Positions 6,723 through 12,921 of a stretch of DNA of 12,921 nucleotides are shown piece after piece. This DNA is from Pseudomonas sp. Lineage in GTDB: Bacteria > Pseudomonadota > Gammaproteobacteria > Pseudomonadales > Pseudomonadaceae. Under the pieces are notes generated by a model, which was not told the origin of the DNA, searched no databases, and saw nothing but the letters and a program-made list of their open reading frames with translations. How positions within the stretch are numbered: the stretch's first letter is position 1; every line of letters starts with the position of its first letter. The translations under genes were made by a program, and so were the position numbers. The stretch is taken from the NCBI GenBank assembly GCA_007117785.1, contig SKFV01000190.1, forward strand, positions 1 through 12,921. The letters are read 5' to 3'.

Positions 6723-7820
6723 TCAGAGAACTGCCTTGGGATAAGACCCAAGCACCTTGAGCGCTACCGACTCGTCAGTGATCTTTTCCAGCGCATCCTT
6801 GATCAGCGGATCCGTATGATGACCACAAAAATCGATAAAGAACACATAAGTCCACTTGCCACTGCGTGAAGGCCGGGTTTCGATACGCGTCAGATCAATA
6901 CCGTTACTGTGAAATGGCTCCAGCAAGTGATGCAGGGCACCCGGCTTGTTGCGCATGGACACAATGATCGAGGTTTTGTCGTCACCGGTTGCCGGCACTG
7001 CCTGACTGCCGATAATCAAAAAACGCGTGGAGTTGTCCGGGCGATCTTCAATCTTCTCCGCCAGCCGCGTCAGACCGTAAAGCTCGGCAGCCATATCACC
7101 GGCAATCGCGGCGGAATTCCACTCACCCTTGACCCGCCTGGCCGCATCGGCATTACTTGCCACCGCTACCCGTTCGACATTCGGGTAATGCGCATCCAGC
7201 CATTTGCGGCACTGAGCCAGCGACTGGGCATGCGAATAGACCCGCGAAATCTTGTCGGCACGGGTACTATCCCCCACCAGCAAGTGGTGATGGATGCGCA
7301 GCTCCACTTCACCGCAAATGACCATATCGTGTTCAAGAAAGCTGTCCAGCGTGTGGTTGACCGCACCCTCGGTGGCGTTTTCCACCGGTACCACGCCAAA
7401 TTGTACGGCCCCGGCAGCCACTTCACGGAAAATTTCGTCAATCGCGGCCATCGGCACGCTGATCACCGAGTGACCGAAATGCTTCAGCGCAGCCGCCTGG
7501 GTAAAGGTCCCTTCCGGCCCCAGATAGGCGACTTGCATGGGCTGTTCCAGCGCCAGGCAGGCCGACATGATTTCGCGAAACAGGCGCGCCATCTCTTCGT
7601 TATCCAGCGGGCCGGGATTCAGATCCATGATGTGCTTGAGCACCCAGGCTTCACGTTCAGGGCGGTAGAACACCGGCGCCTGCCCTGCAGGCAGGGCCTT
7701 CTGCTTGACCTGGGCAACTGTTTGCGCGCACTGGGCCCGCTCGCTGATGAGCGCGAGAATCTTCTCGTCGATAGTATCGATGCGCTTGCGCAGCGCCTGC
7801 AGTTGGGTTTCATCGGACAT
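6723..7820 (-). CDS. pheA: Chorismate mutase / prephenate dehydratase (P-protein)
   Basis: This bifunctional enzyme converts chorismate to prephenate and then phenylpyruvate, committing flux to phenylalanine. The 365-residue product has an AroQ chorismate mutase helix bundle (about 1-93, LRKRIDTIDEKILALISER near the start). A prephenate dehydratase domain follows (about 95-272), with VAYLGPEGTFTQAAA (97-111), VVPVENATEGAV (143-154) and the TRF motif (265-267). A C-terminal ACT domain (about 283-362) has GALHHLL (294-300) and ETRPS (314-318, ESRP-like), the phenylalanine-binding motifs that give feedback inhibition in this family. The gene starts 6 bp after the serC stop. No clear Shine-Dalgarno sequence precedes the ATG, so translation may depend on coupling to serC. 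I see no leader-peptide attenuator. Confidence 0.97.
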   Translation of the reverse strand: MSDETQLQALRKRIDTIDEKILALISERAQCAQTVAQVKQKALPAGQAPVFYRPEREAWVLKHIMDLNPGPLDNEEMARLFREIMSACLALEQPMQVAYLGPEGTFTQAAALKHFGHSVISVPMAAIDEIFREVAAGAVQFGVVPVENATEGAVNHTLDSFLEHDMVICGEVELRIHHHLLVGDSTRADKISRVYSHAQSLAQCRKWLDAHYPNVERVAVASNADAARRVKGEWNSAAIAGDMAAELYGLTRLAEKIEDRPDNSTRFLIIGSQAVPATGDDKTSIIVSMRNKPGALHHLLEPFHSNGIDLTRIETRPSRSGKWTYVFFIDFCGHHTDPLIKDALEKITDESVALKVLGSYPKAVL

Positions 7821-7826
7821 GGGGCA

Positions 7827-8912
7827 TCAACCGTGTTGCTGCTCGAATTCGGCCATATAGGCCACCAGGGCATCTACCGCCGCCTGAGGCACGGCATTAT
7901 AGATAGAAGCGCGCATGCCACCGACCGAGCGGTGACCTTTCAGGTTCAGCAGACCGCGCTCCTCGGCACCCGCCAGAAACGGCTTGTCGAGGCGGTCATC
8001 GGCCAGACGGAAAGGAATATTCATCCACGACCGGTCAACCGGATTGATCGGATTGCTGTACAGGCCACTGTTATCAATCGCGCCATACAGGGTCTGCTGC
8101 TTGCGATCATTGATACGCTGCATGGCATCCAGACCACCCTGCTGCTTGAGCCACTGGAAAATCAGGCCAGACAGATACCAGGCAAAGGTCGGCGGCGTGT
8201 TGTACATGGAAGCATTTTTCGCTGCCACGCTGTAGTCCAGCATGGTTGGACAGCTGGCACGGGCACGCCCCAGCAGATCTTCACGGATAATCACCACGAC
8301 CAAACCGCTGGGACCAATATTTTTCTGCGCACCAGCGTAGATCATGCCGAACCGGCTGACATCCAGCGGACGCGAAAGGATGGTAGAGGACATATCCGCA
8401 ATCAGCGGGGTATCGCCCGCATCCGGAATCCAGTTGAATTCCAAACCGCCAATGGTCTCGTTCGGCGTGTAATGCAGATAAGCGGCATCCGCCGAACGCT
8501 GCCAATCGTTCTGACCCGGTATAGCAAAATAGTCATGCCCCTTGGCACTGGCGGCAACATGTACGTTACCGAAGCGACTGGCCTCTTCGATGGCCTTGGC
8601 TGACCAGATACCGGTGTCGATATAGTCGGCCTTGCCACCATCGGGCAGCAGATTCAGTGGAATCTGCGCGAACTGTTGACTGGCGCCACCCTGCAGGAAA
8701 AGCACCTTGTAGTTGTCCGGAATAGCCAGGAGGTCACGCAGGTCCTGCTCGGCGGTTTCCGCCACACTGACAAACTCGTCGCTGCGATGGCTCATTTCCA
8801 TCACCGACAGGCCCTTGCCCTGCCAGTCCAGCAGTTCCTGCTGGGCCTGCTGCAATACTGGCTCCGGCAAGGCTGCCGGGCCGGCACAAAAGTTGAACAG
8901 CCGTTTGCTCAC
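7827..8912 (-). CDS. serC: Phosphoserine aminotransferase
   Basis: SerC makes phosphoserine from 3-phosphohydroxypyruvate and glutamate. It also acts on the 4-carbon analogue in the PLP pathway (hence the alternative name pdxF). The frame opens at 8966, but homology begins at SKRLFNFCAGPAALP. I therefore place the start at GTG 8912, giving 361 residues against 362 in E. coli. An AGGAG site (8923-8927), overlapping the last gyrA codons, supports this start. Motifs: FLQGGASQQF (72-81), GMIYAGAQKNIGPSG (189-203) with Lys197 as the PLP lysine, and HRSVGGMRASIYNA (327-340). It begins 7 bp after gyrA ends, so it is probably on the gyrA transcript or coupled to it. Confidence 0.96.
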   Translation of the reverse strand: MSKRLFNFCAGPAALPEPVLQQAQQELLDWQGKGLSVMEMSHRSDEFVSVAETAEQDLRDLLAIPDNYKVLFLQGGASQQFAQIPLNLLPDGGKADYIDTGIWSAKAIEEASRFGNVHVAASAKGHDYFAIPGQNDWQRSADAAYLHYTPNETIGGLEFNWIPDAGDTPLIADMSSTILSRPLDVSRFGMIYAGAQKNIGPSGLVVVIIREDLLGRARASCPTMLDYSVAAKNASMYNTPPTFAWYLSGLIFQWLKQQGGLDAMQRINDRKQQTLYGAIDNSGLYSNPINPVDRSWMNIPFRLADDRLDKPFLAGAEERGLLNLKGHRSVGGMRASIYNAVPQAAVDALVAYMAEFEQQHG

Positions 8913-8919
8913 GCTCTGC

Positions 8920-11553
8920 TTACTCCTGCTCGTCCGCGGGGCCTGCTGGTGCCTCGCCGTTATCATTTTCTATCGCATCAACGTCAGTCACATCGGCATC
9001 TTCATCCTCAAGACCATCGTCTTCCGGCTCCTGTACGCGCTCAACGCCGACCAGTTTCTCACCGTTGCTCAACTTGATCAGGGTGACACCCTGCGTGTTG
9101 CGCGACAGGCGCGAGACTTCGCTGATGCGCGTACGTACCAGGGTGCCCTGATCAGAGATCAACATGACCTCATCACCTTCGACCACCTGCACAGCACGCA
9201 CCAGGGCGCCGTTACGCTCGTTGGTGACCATGGCAATAACACCCTGGCCGCCACGCTTGTATTGCGGGAAGTCCTCTACCGCCGTGCGCTTGCCGAAGCC
9301 GCGCTCGGACGCGGTAAGAATGTCGCAACCCGGCTCGGCAATCAGCATGGAGATCAGGCTCTGGCCCTCAGCCAGTCGCATACCACGGACACCGCGTGCG
9401 GTTCGGCCCATGGCGCGTACATCGGTTTCCTTGAAGCGGGTCACCTTGCCACCATCAGAGAACAGCATGACTTCACGCTCACCATTGGTCAGCGCTGCAG
9501 CAATCAGGCGATCACCCTCGTCCAGATCCAGCGCGATCAAGCCCACGCTGCGCTGGCGACTGAACTGCACCAGCGGGGTTTTCTTCACCGTGCCATTGGC
9601 TGTGGCCATAAAGATGAACCAGCCTTCGGTGTATTCATCCACCGGCAGCATGGCACTGATGTACTCACCCTCTTCCAGCGGCAGCAAGTTGACCAGTGGG
9701 CGACCGCGTGCAGTACGCGACGCTTCCGGAATCTCATAGGTTTTCAGCCAATAGACCTTGCCGCGACTGGAGAACAGCAACAGCGTGGTATGACTGTGCG
9801 CAACCAGCAGATGCTCGACGTAATCCTCGTCTTTCACCCCGGTTGCTGCCTTGCCACGACCGCCACGGCGCTGGGCCTGATAGTCGGTCAGCGGCTGACT
9901 CTTGGCATAACCACCATGGGAAATGGTCACCACACGGTCTTCTTCGGTAATCAGGTCAGCCAGGGTCAGATCCAGGCGCGAGGCAACGATCTCAGTGCGA
10001 CGCTCATCACCAAAATTGGTGCGAATCTCTTCCAGCTCCTCAACGATGACTTCCATCAAGCGCTCTTGGCTGTTGAGAATGCGCAGCAACTCACCGATCT
10101 GTTGCAGGATTTCCTGATACTCACTGAGCAGCTTTTCATGCTCAAGCCCCGTCAGGCGATGCAAGCGCAACTCGAGAATCGCCTGTGCCTGCTCCGGGGA
10201 AAGGTAATATTTACCCTCACGCAGGCCGAAGGCTTCGTCCAGGCCTTCCGGACGGCAGGATTCAGCACCGGCACGCTCGACCATCTCAACCACCGAGCCC
10301 GGCTCCCAGGCGGTCGCAATCAGGCGTTCCTTGGCTTCAGCCGGTGACGGTGACGCCTTGATCATGGCGATAACCGGGTCGATATTCGACAGTGCAACTG
10401 CCTGACCTTCGAGGATATGCCCGCGCTCACGCGCCTTGCGCAGCTCATACACAGTGCGCCTGGTAACCACTTCGCGGCGGTGACGAATAAAGGCTTCGAG
10501 CAATTCTTTAAGGTTGAGAATACGCGGCCGGCCATCCAGCAGGCCGACGATATTGATACCGAATACGCCCTGCATCTGGGTCTGGGCGTAGAGGTTGTTC
10601 AACACCACCTCGGCAACCTCACCGCGGCGCAGCTCGATAACCACGCGAATACCGTCCTTATCGGACTCGTCGCGCAGCTCGGAAATACCTTCGATTTTCT
10701 TTTCCTTGACCAGCTCGGCGATCTTCTCGATCAAACGCGCCTTGTTCAACTGGTAAGGCAGTTCACTGATGATGATCTGCTGGCGACCACCTACCTTGTC
10801 GATATCTTCGATTTCGCAGCGCGCGCGCACGTAAATACGGCCACGACCGGTGCGATAGGCCTCAACGATACCGGCACGACCATTGATGATGGCTGCGGTC
10901 GGGAAGTCCGGGCCAGGGATATATTCCATCAACTGGTCAATATCCAGCTCAGGATTGGCAATCAGCGCGAGACAACCATTGATCACTTCGGTCAGGTTAT
11001 GCGGCGGAATATTGGTCGCCATACCCACTGCAATACCGCTGGAGCCGTTGATCAACAGGTTGGGGATCTTGGTCGGCATGACTTCCGGGATCTGCTCGGT
11101 GCCGTCGTAGTTGGGCACCCAGTCCACCGTTTCCTTGTCCAGATCAGCCAGCAACTCGTGCGCCAGCTTGGACATACGCACTTCGGTGTAACGCATGGCA
11201 GCTGCGTTGTCGCCGTCCACGGACCCGAAGTTGCCCTGACCATCCACCAGCAGGTAGCGCAGGGAGAACGGCTGCGCCATACGAACGATGGTGTCATATA
11301 CTGCCGAATCACCGTGTGGGTGGTATTTACCGATAACGTCACCCACTACACGCGCCGATTTCTTGTACGGCTTGTTCCAGTCGTTTTTCAGCTCGCTCAT
11401 GGCGAACAGAACACGGCGATGCACCGGCTTGAGGCCGTCCCGCACATCCGGCAAGGCCCGACCGACAATAACGCTCATGGCGTAATCGAGGTAGGACTGC
11501 TTGAGTTCGTCTTCAATATTGACGGGAAGGATTTCTTTGGCCAGTTCACCCAT
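8920..11553 (-). CDS. gyrA: DNA gyrase subunit A
   Basis: GyrA is the DNA-cleaving subunit of the A2B2 enzyme that adds negative supercoils using ATP. The 877-residue protein keeps E. coli numbering through the N-terminus: HPHGDSAVYDTIVRM at 78-92 holds the quinolone-resistance positions Ser83 and Asp87, and Tyr122 in MRYTE is the cleavage tyrosine. The winged-helix/tower/coiled-coil region runs to about residue 525. The C-terminal beta-pinwheel has the GyrA box QRRGGRG at 561-567, then blade repeats to about 840. The last 36 residues form a strongly acidic tail (EPEDDGLEDEDADVTD). Ser83 with Asp87 is the quinolone-susceptible state. P. aeruginosa GyrA has Thr83 and is longer (about 923 residues). 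The ATG at 11553 has AGGA about 10 nt upstream. serC follows after 7 bp. Confidence 0.98.
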   Translation of the reverse strand: MGELAKEILPVNIEDELKQSYLDYAMSVIVGRALPDVRDGLKPVHRRVLFAMSELKNDWNKPYKKSARVVGDVIGKYHPHGDSAVYDTIVRMAQPFSLRYLLVDGQGNFGSVDGDNAAAMRYTEVRMSKLAHELLADLDKETVDWVPNYDGTEQIPEVMPTKIPNLLINGSSGIAVGMATNIPPHNLTEVINGCLALIANPELDIDQLMEYIPGPDFPTAAIINGRAGIVEAYRTGRGRIYVRARCEIEDIDKVGGRQQIIISELPYQLNKARLIEKIAELVKEKKIEGISELRDESDKDGIRVVIELRRGEVAEVVLNNLYAQTQMQGVFGINIVGLLDGRPRILNLKELLEAFIRHRREVVTRRTVYELRKARERGHILEGQAVALSNIDPVIAMIKASPSPAEAKERLIATAWEPGSVVEMVERAGAESCRPEGLDEAFGLREGKYYLSPEQAQAILELRLHRLTGLEHEKLLSEYQEILQQIGELLRILNSQERLMEVIVEELEEIRTNFGDERRTEIVASRLDLTLADLITEEDRVVTISHGGYAKSQPLTDYQAQRRGGRGKAATGVKDEDYVEHLLVAHSHTTLLLFSSRGKVYWLKTYEIPEASRTARGRPLVNLLPLEEGEYISAMLPVDEYTEGWFIFMATANGTVKKTPLVQFSRQRSVGLIALDLDEGDRLIAAALTNGEREVMLFSDGGKVTRFKETDVRAMGRTARGVRGMRLAEGQSLISMLIAEPGCDILTASERGFGKRTAVEDFPQYKRGGQGVIAMVTNERNGALVRAVQVVEGDEVMLISDQGTLVRTRISEVSRLSRNTQGVTLIKLSNGEKLVGVERVQEPEDDGLEDEDADVTDVDAIENDNGEAPAGPADEQE
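8923..8927 (-). promoter_or_regulatory. serC ribosome binding site inside the gyrA 3' end
   Basis: AGGAG on the minus strand spans the final Gln/Glu codons of gyrA and lies 10 nt before the serC GTG at 8912. It fixes that GTG over the upstream ATG at 8966, which would add 18 residues not typical of SerC and would sit inside gyrA. Confidence 0.8.
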
Positions 11554-11634
11554 GAAACGGCATTCCTTTTATAGTCGGCATTCGATAGCTGCCAGATAGC
11601 CTTGGTTCGCGCTGAAAAAGGGCTTGCAGGCTCG

Positions 11635-11653
11635 CTGTCAGCAGGGCTGACAG
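11635..11653 (-). other. Perfect hairpin in the gyrA leader
   Basis: CTGTCAGC and GCTGACAG form an 8-bp perfect inverted repeat around a 3-nt spacer, about 82 bp before the gyrA start. A T5 run lies near 11616-11620 on the minus strand, but too far downstream for a typical terminator. It could be an RNA hairpin in the gyrA 5' UTR, a dyad operator, or a weak terminator for mtnA readthrough. The sequence alone does not decide. Confidence 0.5.
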
Positions 11654-11685
11654 GGTGCTACGGCAGGCCCCGATCAAAGCCCAGC

Positions 11686-11694
11686 AGCATACCA
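11686..11694 (-). promoter_or_regulatory. Candidate extended -10 promoter of gyrA
   Basis: The minus strand reads TGGTATGCT, matching the TGn-TATAAT extended -10 pattern. The start point would fall about 7 nt downstream, giving a gyrA leader of roughly 125 nt that contains the hairpin at 11635-11653. The -35 match is poor, as tolerated in extended -10 promoters. Confidence 0.4.
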
Positions 11695-11726
11695 CAATGG
11701 ATACAAAGAGGCAGCCGCCCGGGCAA

Positions 11727-12803
11727 TCAATGTAGCCGTTGACGACTCATCAGATCAGCCAGCTTGCGTGCATCAGGCCGTTCGATAATGCCCTTCTCGG
11801 TAACAATCACGTCAATGAGGTCGGCTGGAGTAACGTCAAATACCGGATTGAACACCTCGGCACCAGTGTCCAGTTGCCGATTACCCACGATCAGCAGCTC
11901 ATCGGCATCACGCTCTTCCAGCGGAATCAGGTCACCGTTTTCCAACTGCATATCGATTGTCGAGCTGGGTGCGACCACCATAAAGCGCACGCCATGGTGC
12001 ATGGCCAGTACCGCCAGCGCATAGGTGCCGATCTTGTTGGCGACATCACCATTGGCAGCAATCCGGTCAGCCCCGACAATAACCCAGGACACCGTCTGCT
12101 CTTTCATCAGATGCCCTACCGCCAGGTCAGCTTGCAGACTGACTGGAATGCCTTCGCGAACCAACTCCCAGGCAGTCAATCGCGAACCCTGCAACCAGGG
12201 GCGGGTTTCATTGGCGTGAACCTGCTCGATCAGCCCGGCAGCATGGGCCGTGCGGATAACCCCCAGCGCAGTACCAAAACCACCGGTCGCAAGGGCACCG
12301 GCATTGCAATGAGTAATGACATGCTGCGCCCGCTTGTCGTATTTGCGCAGCTGCTGGGCGCCCAGCCTGCCCATGGTCAAATTGGCTTCGCGGTCGCTAT
12401 CGTGAATCTGTTTTGCCAGGGCCAGCAAGGCCGCCGGCATATCGCTATCCTGCAGCGGGCGCTGAACTTGCTGCATCATCATGCGCAGCGCCCAGGCCAG
12501 ATTTACCGCGGTGGGCCGGGTGCCTTCGAGCAAAGCAAAGCTGGGCTCCAGCGCGGCAGACCAATTGTCACTGCTACCCAGCTCGCGCGCCGCGAGGGCA
12601 ATGCCATAGGCTGCCGCAATACCGATCGCGGGCGCACCGCGCACACTCATGTTGGTAATAGCCTCGGCTACGTCTTCGGCGCTGCGGCACAGCAAGTAGA
12701 TTTCGCTACCTGGCAACTGGCGCTGATCGAGCAGGCGCAAACCCTCTGCGGTCCATGCCAGGGCCTGAAACTGCTCGCTTAACACTGCCGGTTCAACCGC
12801 CAT
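11727..12803 (-). CDS. mtnA: 5-methylthioribose-1-phosphate isomerase
   Basis: MtnA converts methylthioribose-1-phosphate to methylthioribulose-1-phosphate in the methionine salvage pathway, recycling the methylthio group left by polyamine synthesis. The 358-residue protein belongs to the eIF2B-alpha-like sugar isomerase family. Motifs: SVRGAPAIGIAAAYG (53-67), GTRPTAVNL (94-102), ITHCNAGALAT (163-173) with catalytic Cys166, NETRPWLQGSRLTAWEL (198-214), and GADRIAANGDVANKIGT (244-260) with catalytic Asp246. The frame is open to 12914, but the start MAVEPAVLSEQ at 12803 has a strong GGGGAG site 6 nt upstream and fits the family length. It is not functionally linked to gyrA, but mtnA next to gyrA is a known Pseudomonas arrangement. 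The other salvage genes are not in view. Confidence 0.96.
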   Translation of the reverse strand: MAVEPAVLSEQFQALAWTAEGLRLLDQRQLPGSEIYLLCRSAEDVAEAITNMSVRGAPAIGIAAAYGIALAARELGSSDNWSAALEPSFALLEGTRPTAVNLAWALRMMMQQVQRPLQDSDMPAALLALAKQIHDSDREANLTMGRLGAQQLRKYDKRAQHVITHCNAGALATGGFGTALGVIRTAHAAGLIEQVHANETRPWLQGSRLTAWELVREGIPVSLQADLAVGHLMKEQTVSWVIVGADRIAANGDVANKIGTYALAVLAMHHGVRFMVVAPSSTIDMQLENGDLIPLEERDADELLIVGNRQLDTGAEVFNPVFDVTPADLIDVIVTEKGIIERPDARKLADLMSRQRLH

Positions 12804-12849
12804 AGACCACTCCCCGCAAGCGCCCACCCGTGCAGGCGCAAAGCTGCCA

Positions 12850-12879
12850 AGTATACCGCGCCGGGCAGCAGCCTGTCCG
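12850..12879 (-). promoter_or_regulatory. Candidate sigma-70 promoter of mtnA
   Basis: On the minus strand a -35 CGGACA (12874-12879, four of six matches) and a -10 TATACT (12850-12855, five of six) are separated by 18 nt. Transcription would begin near 12843 and give a leader of about 40 nt before the mtnA ATG. A SAM riboswitch would not fit in so short a leader, and no such structure is seen. Confidence 0.55.
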
Positions 12880-12921
12880 CTTTGCCATACGCTATCATTA
12901 TTATTGCACTGCACAGGCCCA

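Noticed and set aside
6909..8603. 564-codon plus-strand frame spanning the antisense of pheA and serC
   Set aside because: It crosses the boundary between two well-supported genes, has no recognisable family, and is explained by codon bias on the opposite strand.
8713..10347. 544-codon plus-strand frame opposite the end of serC and the 3' half of gyrA
   Set aside because: It mirrors conserved GyrA pinwheel codons on the minus strand and shows no domain or plausible gene context.
11568..11573. TATAAA on the minus strand just upstream of gyrA as a -10 box
   Set aside because: It abuts the ribosome binding site, so the transcript would start after that site and lose it. There is also no -35 match at the right distance.
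11695..11726. GC-rich palindrome GCCCGGGC just after mtnA as an intrinsic terminator
   Set aside because: The stem cannot be extended with a proper loop and no T-tract follows on the minus strand.
12804..12849. Possible SAM-type riboswitch ahead of mtnA
   Set aside because: The predicted leader is only about 40 nt, too short for a known SAM aptamer, and no matching helices are visible.
1..12921. Novel defence system, mobile island or CRISPR array
   Set aside because: Every gene is a recognised core housekeeping gene in a conserved order. I saw no transposase, integrase, attachment duplication or regularly spaced repeat.

Overview
The window is a chromosomal housekeeping block from a gamma-proteobacterium of the family Pseudomonadaceae. 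The evidence is the gene order (mtnA, gyrA, serC, pheA, hisC, tyrA-aroA fusion, cmk, rpsA, ihfB, lapA), the fused tyrA-aroA gene, and protein lengths such as a 559-residue S1 and a 358-residue MtnA. GyrA is 877 residues with Ser83, unlike the longer Thr83 protein of P. aeruginosa. That points to a more distant lineage (Halopseudomonas-like is a guess), but genus cannot be fixed from the sequence alone.

All ten genes lie on the minus strand, so transcription runs from high to low coordinates. At the right end, mtnA (methionine salvage) has its own promoter. A 173-bp gap with a candidate extended -10 element and a perfect hairpin leads into gyrA. From gyrA the genes are packed tightly: gyrA-serC are 7 bp apart, serC-pheA 6 bp apart, pheA-hisC are separated by 90 bp that hold an inverted repeat, hisC overlaps tyrA-aroA by 8 bp, and tyrA-aroA overlaps cmk by 4 bp. 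A 155-bp leader then precedes rpsA, which ends at a strong intrinsic terminator with a UUCG tetraloop. After the terminator come ihfB and a lapA/YciS-like membrane gene that runs off the left edge.

Functionally, pheA, tyrA-aroA and hisC cover the shikimate-to-Phe/Tyr branch: EPSP synthase, chorismate mutase/prephenate dehydratase, prephenate/arogenate dehydrogenase, and an aminotransferase of the histidinol-phosphate/aromatic type. serC feeds serine and pyridoxal-phosphate synthesis, and PLP is the cofactor of both aminotransferases here. cmk, rpsA, gyrA and ihfB serve nucleotide supply, translation and DNA topology. This matches the 'mixed-function supraoperon' already known in Pseudomonas.

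I found no mobile element, CRISPR array, tRNA, rRNA, phage gene or novel multi-gene system. The points worth a second look are small: the inverted repeat inside the operon, the AT-rich joint of the TyrA-AroA fusion, the class II-like EPSP synthase, the hairpin in the gyrA leader, three consecutive GTG starts at coupled junctions, and the long rpsA leader. No gene-free stretch exceeds 300 bp.
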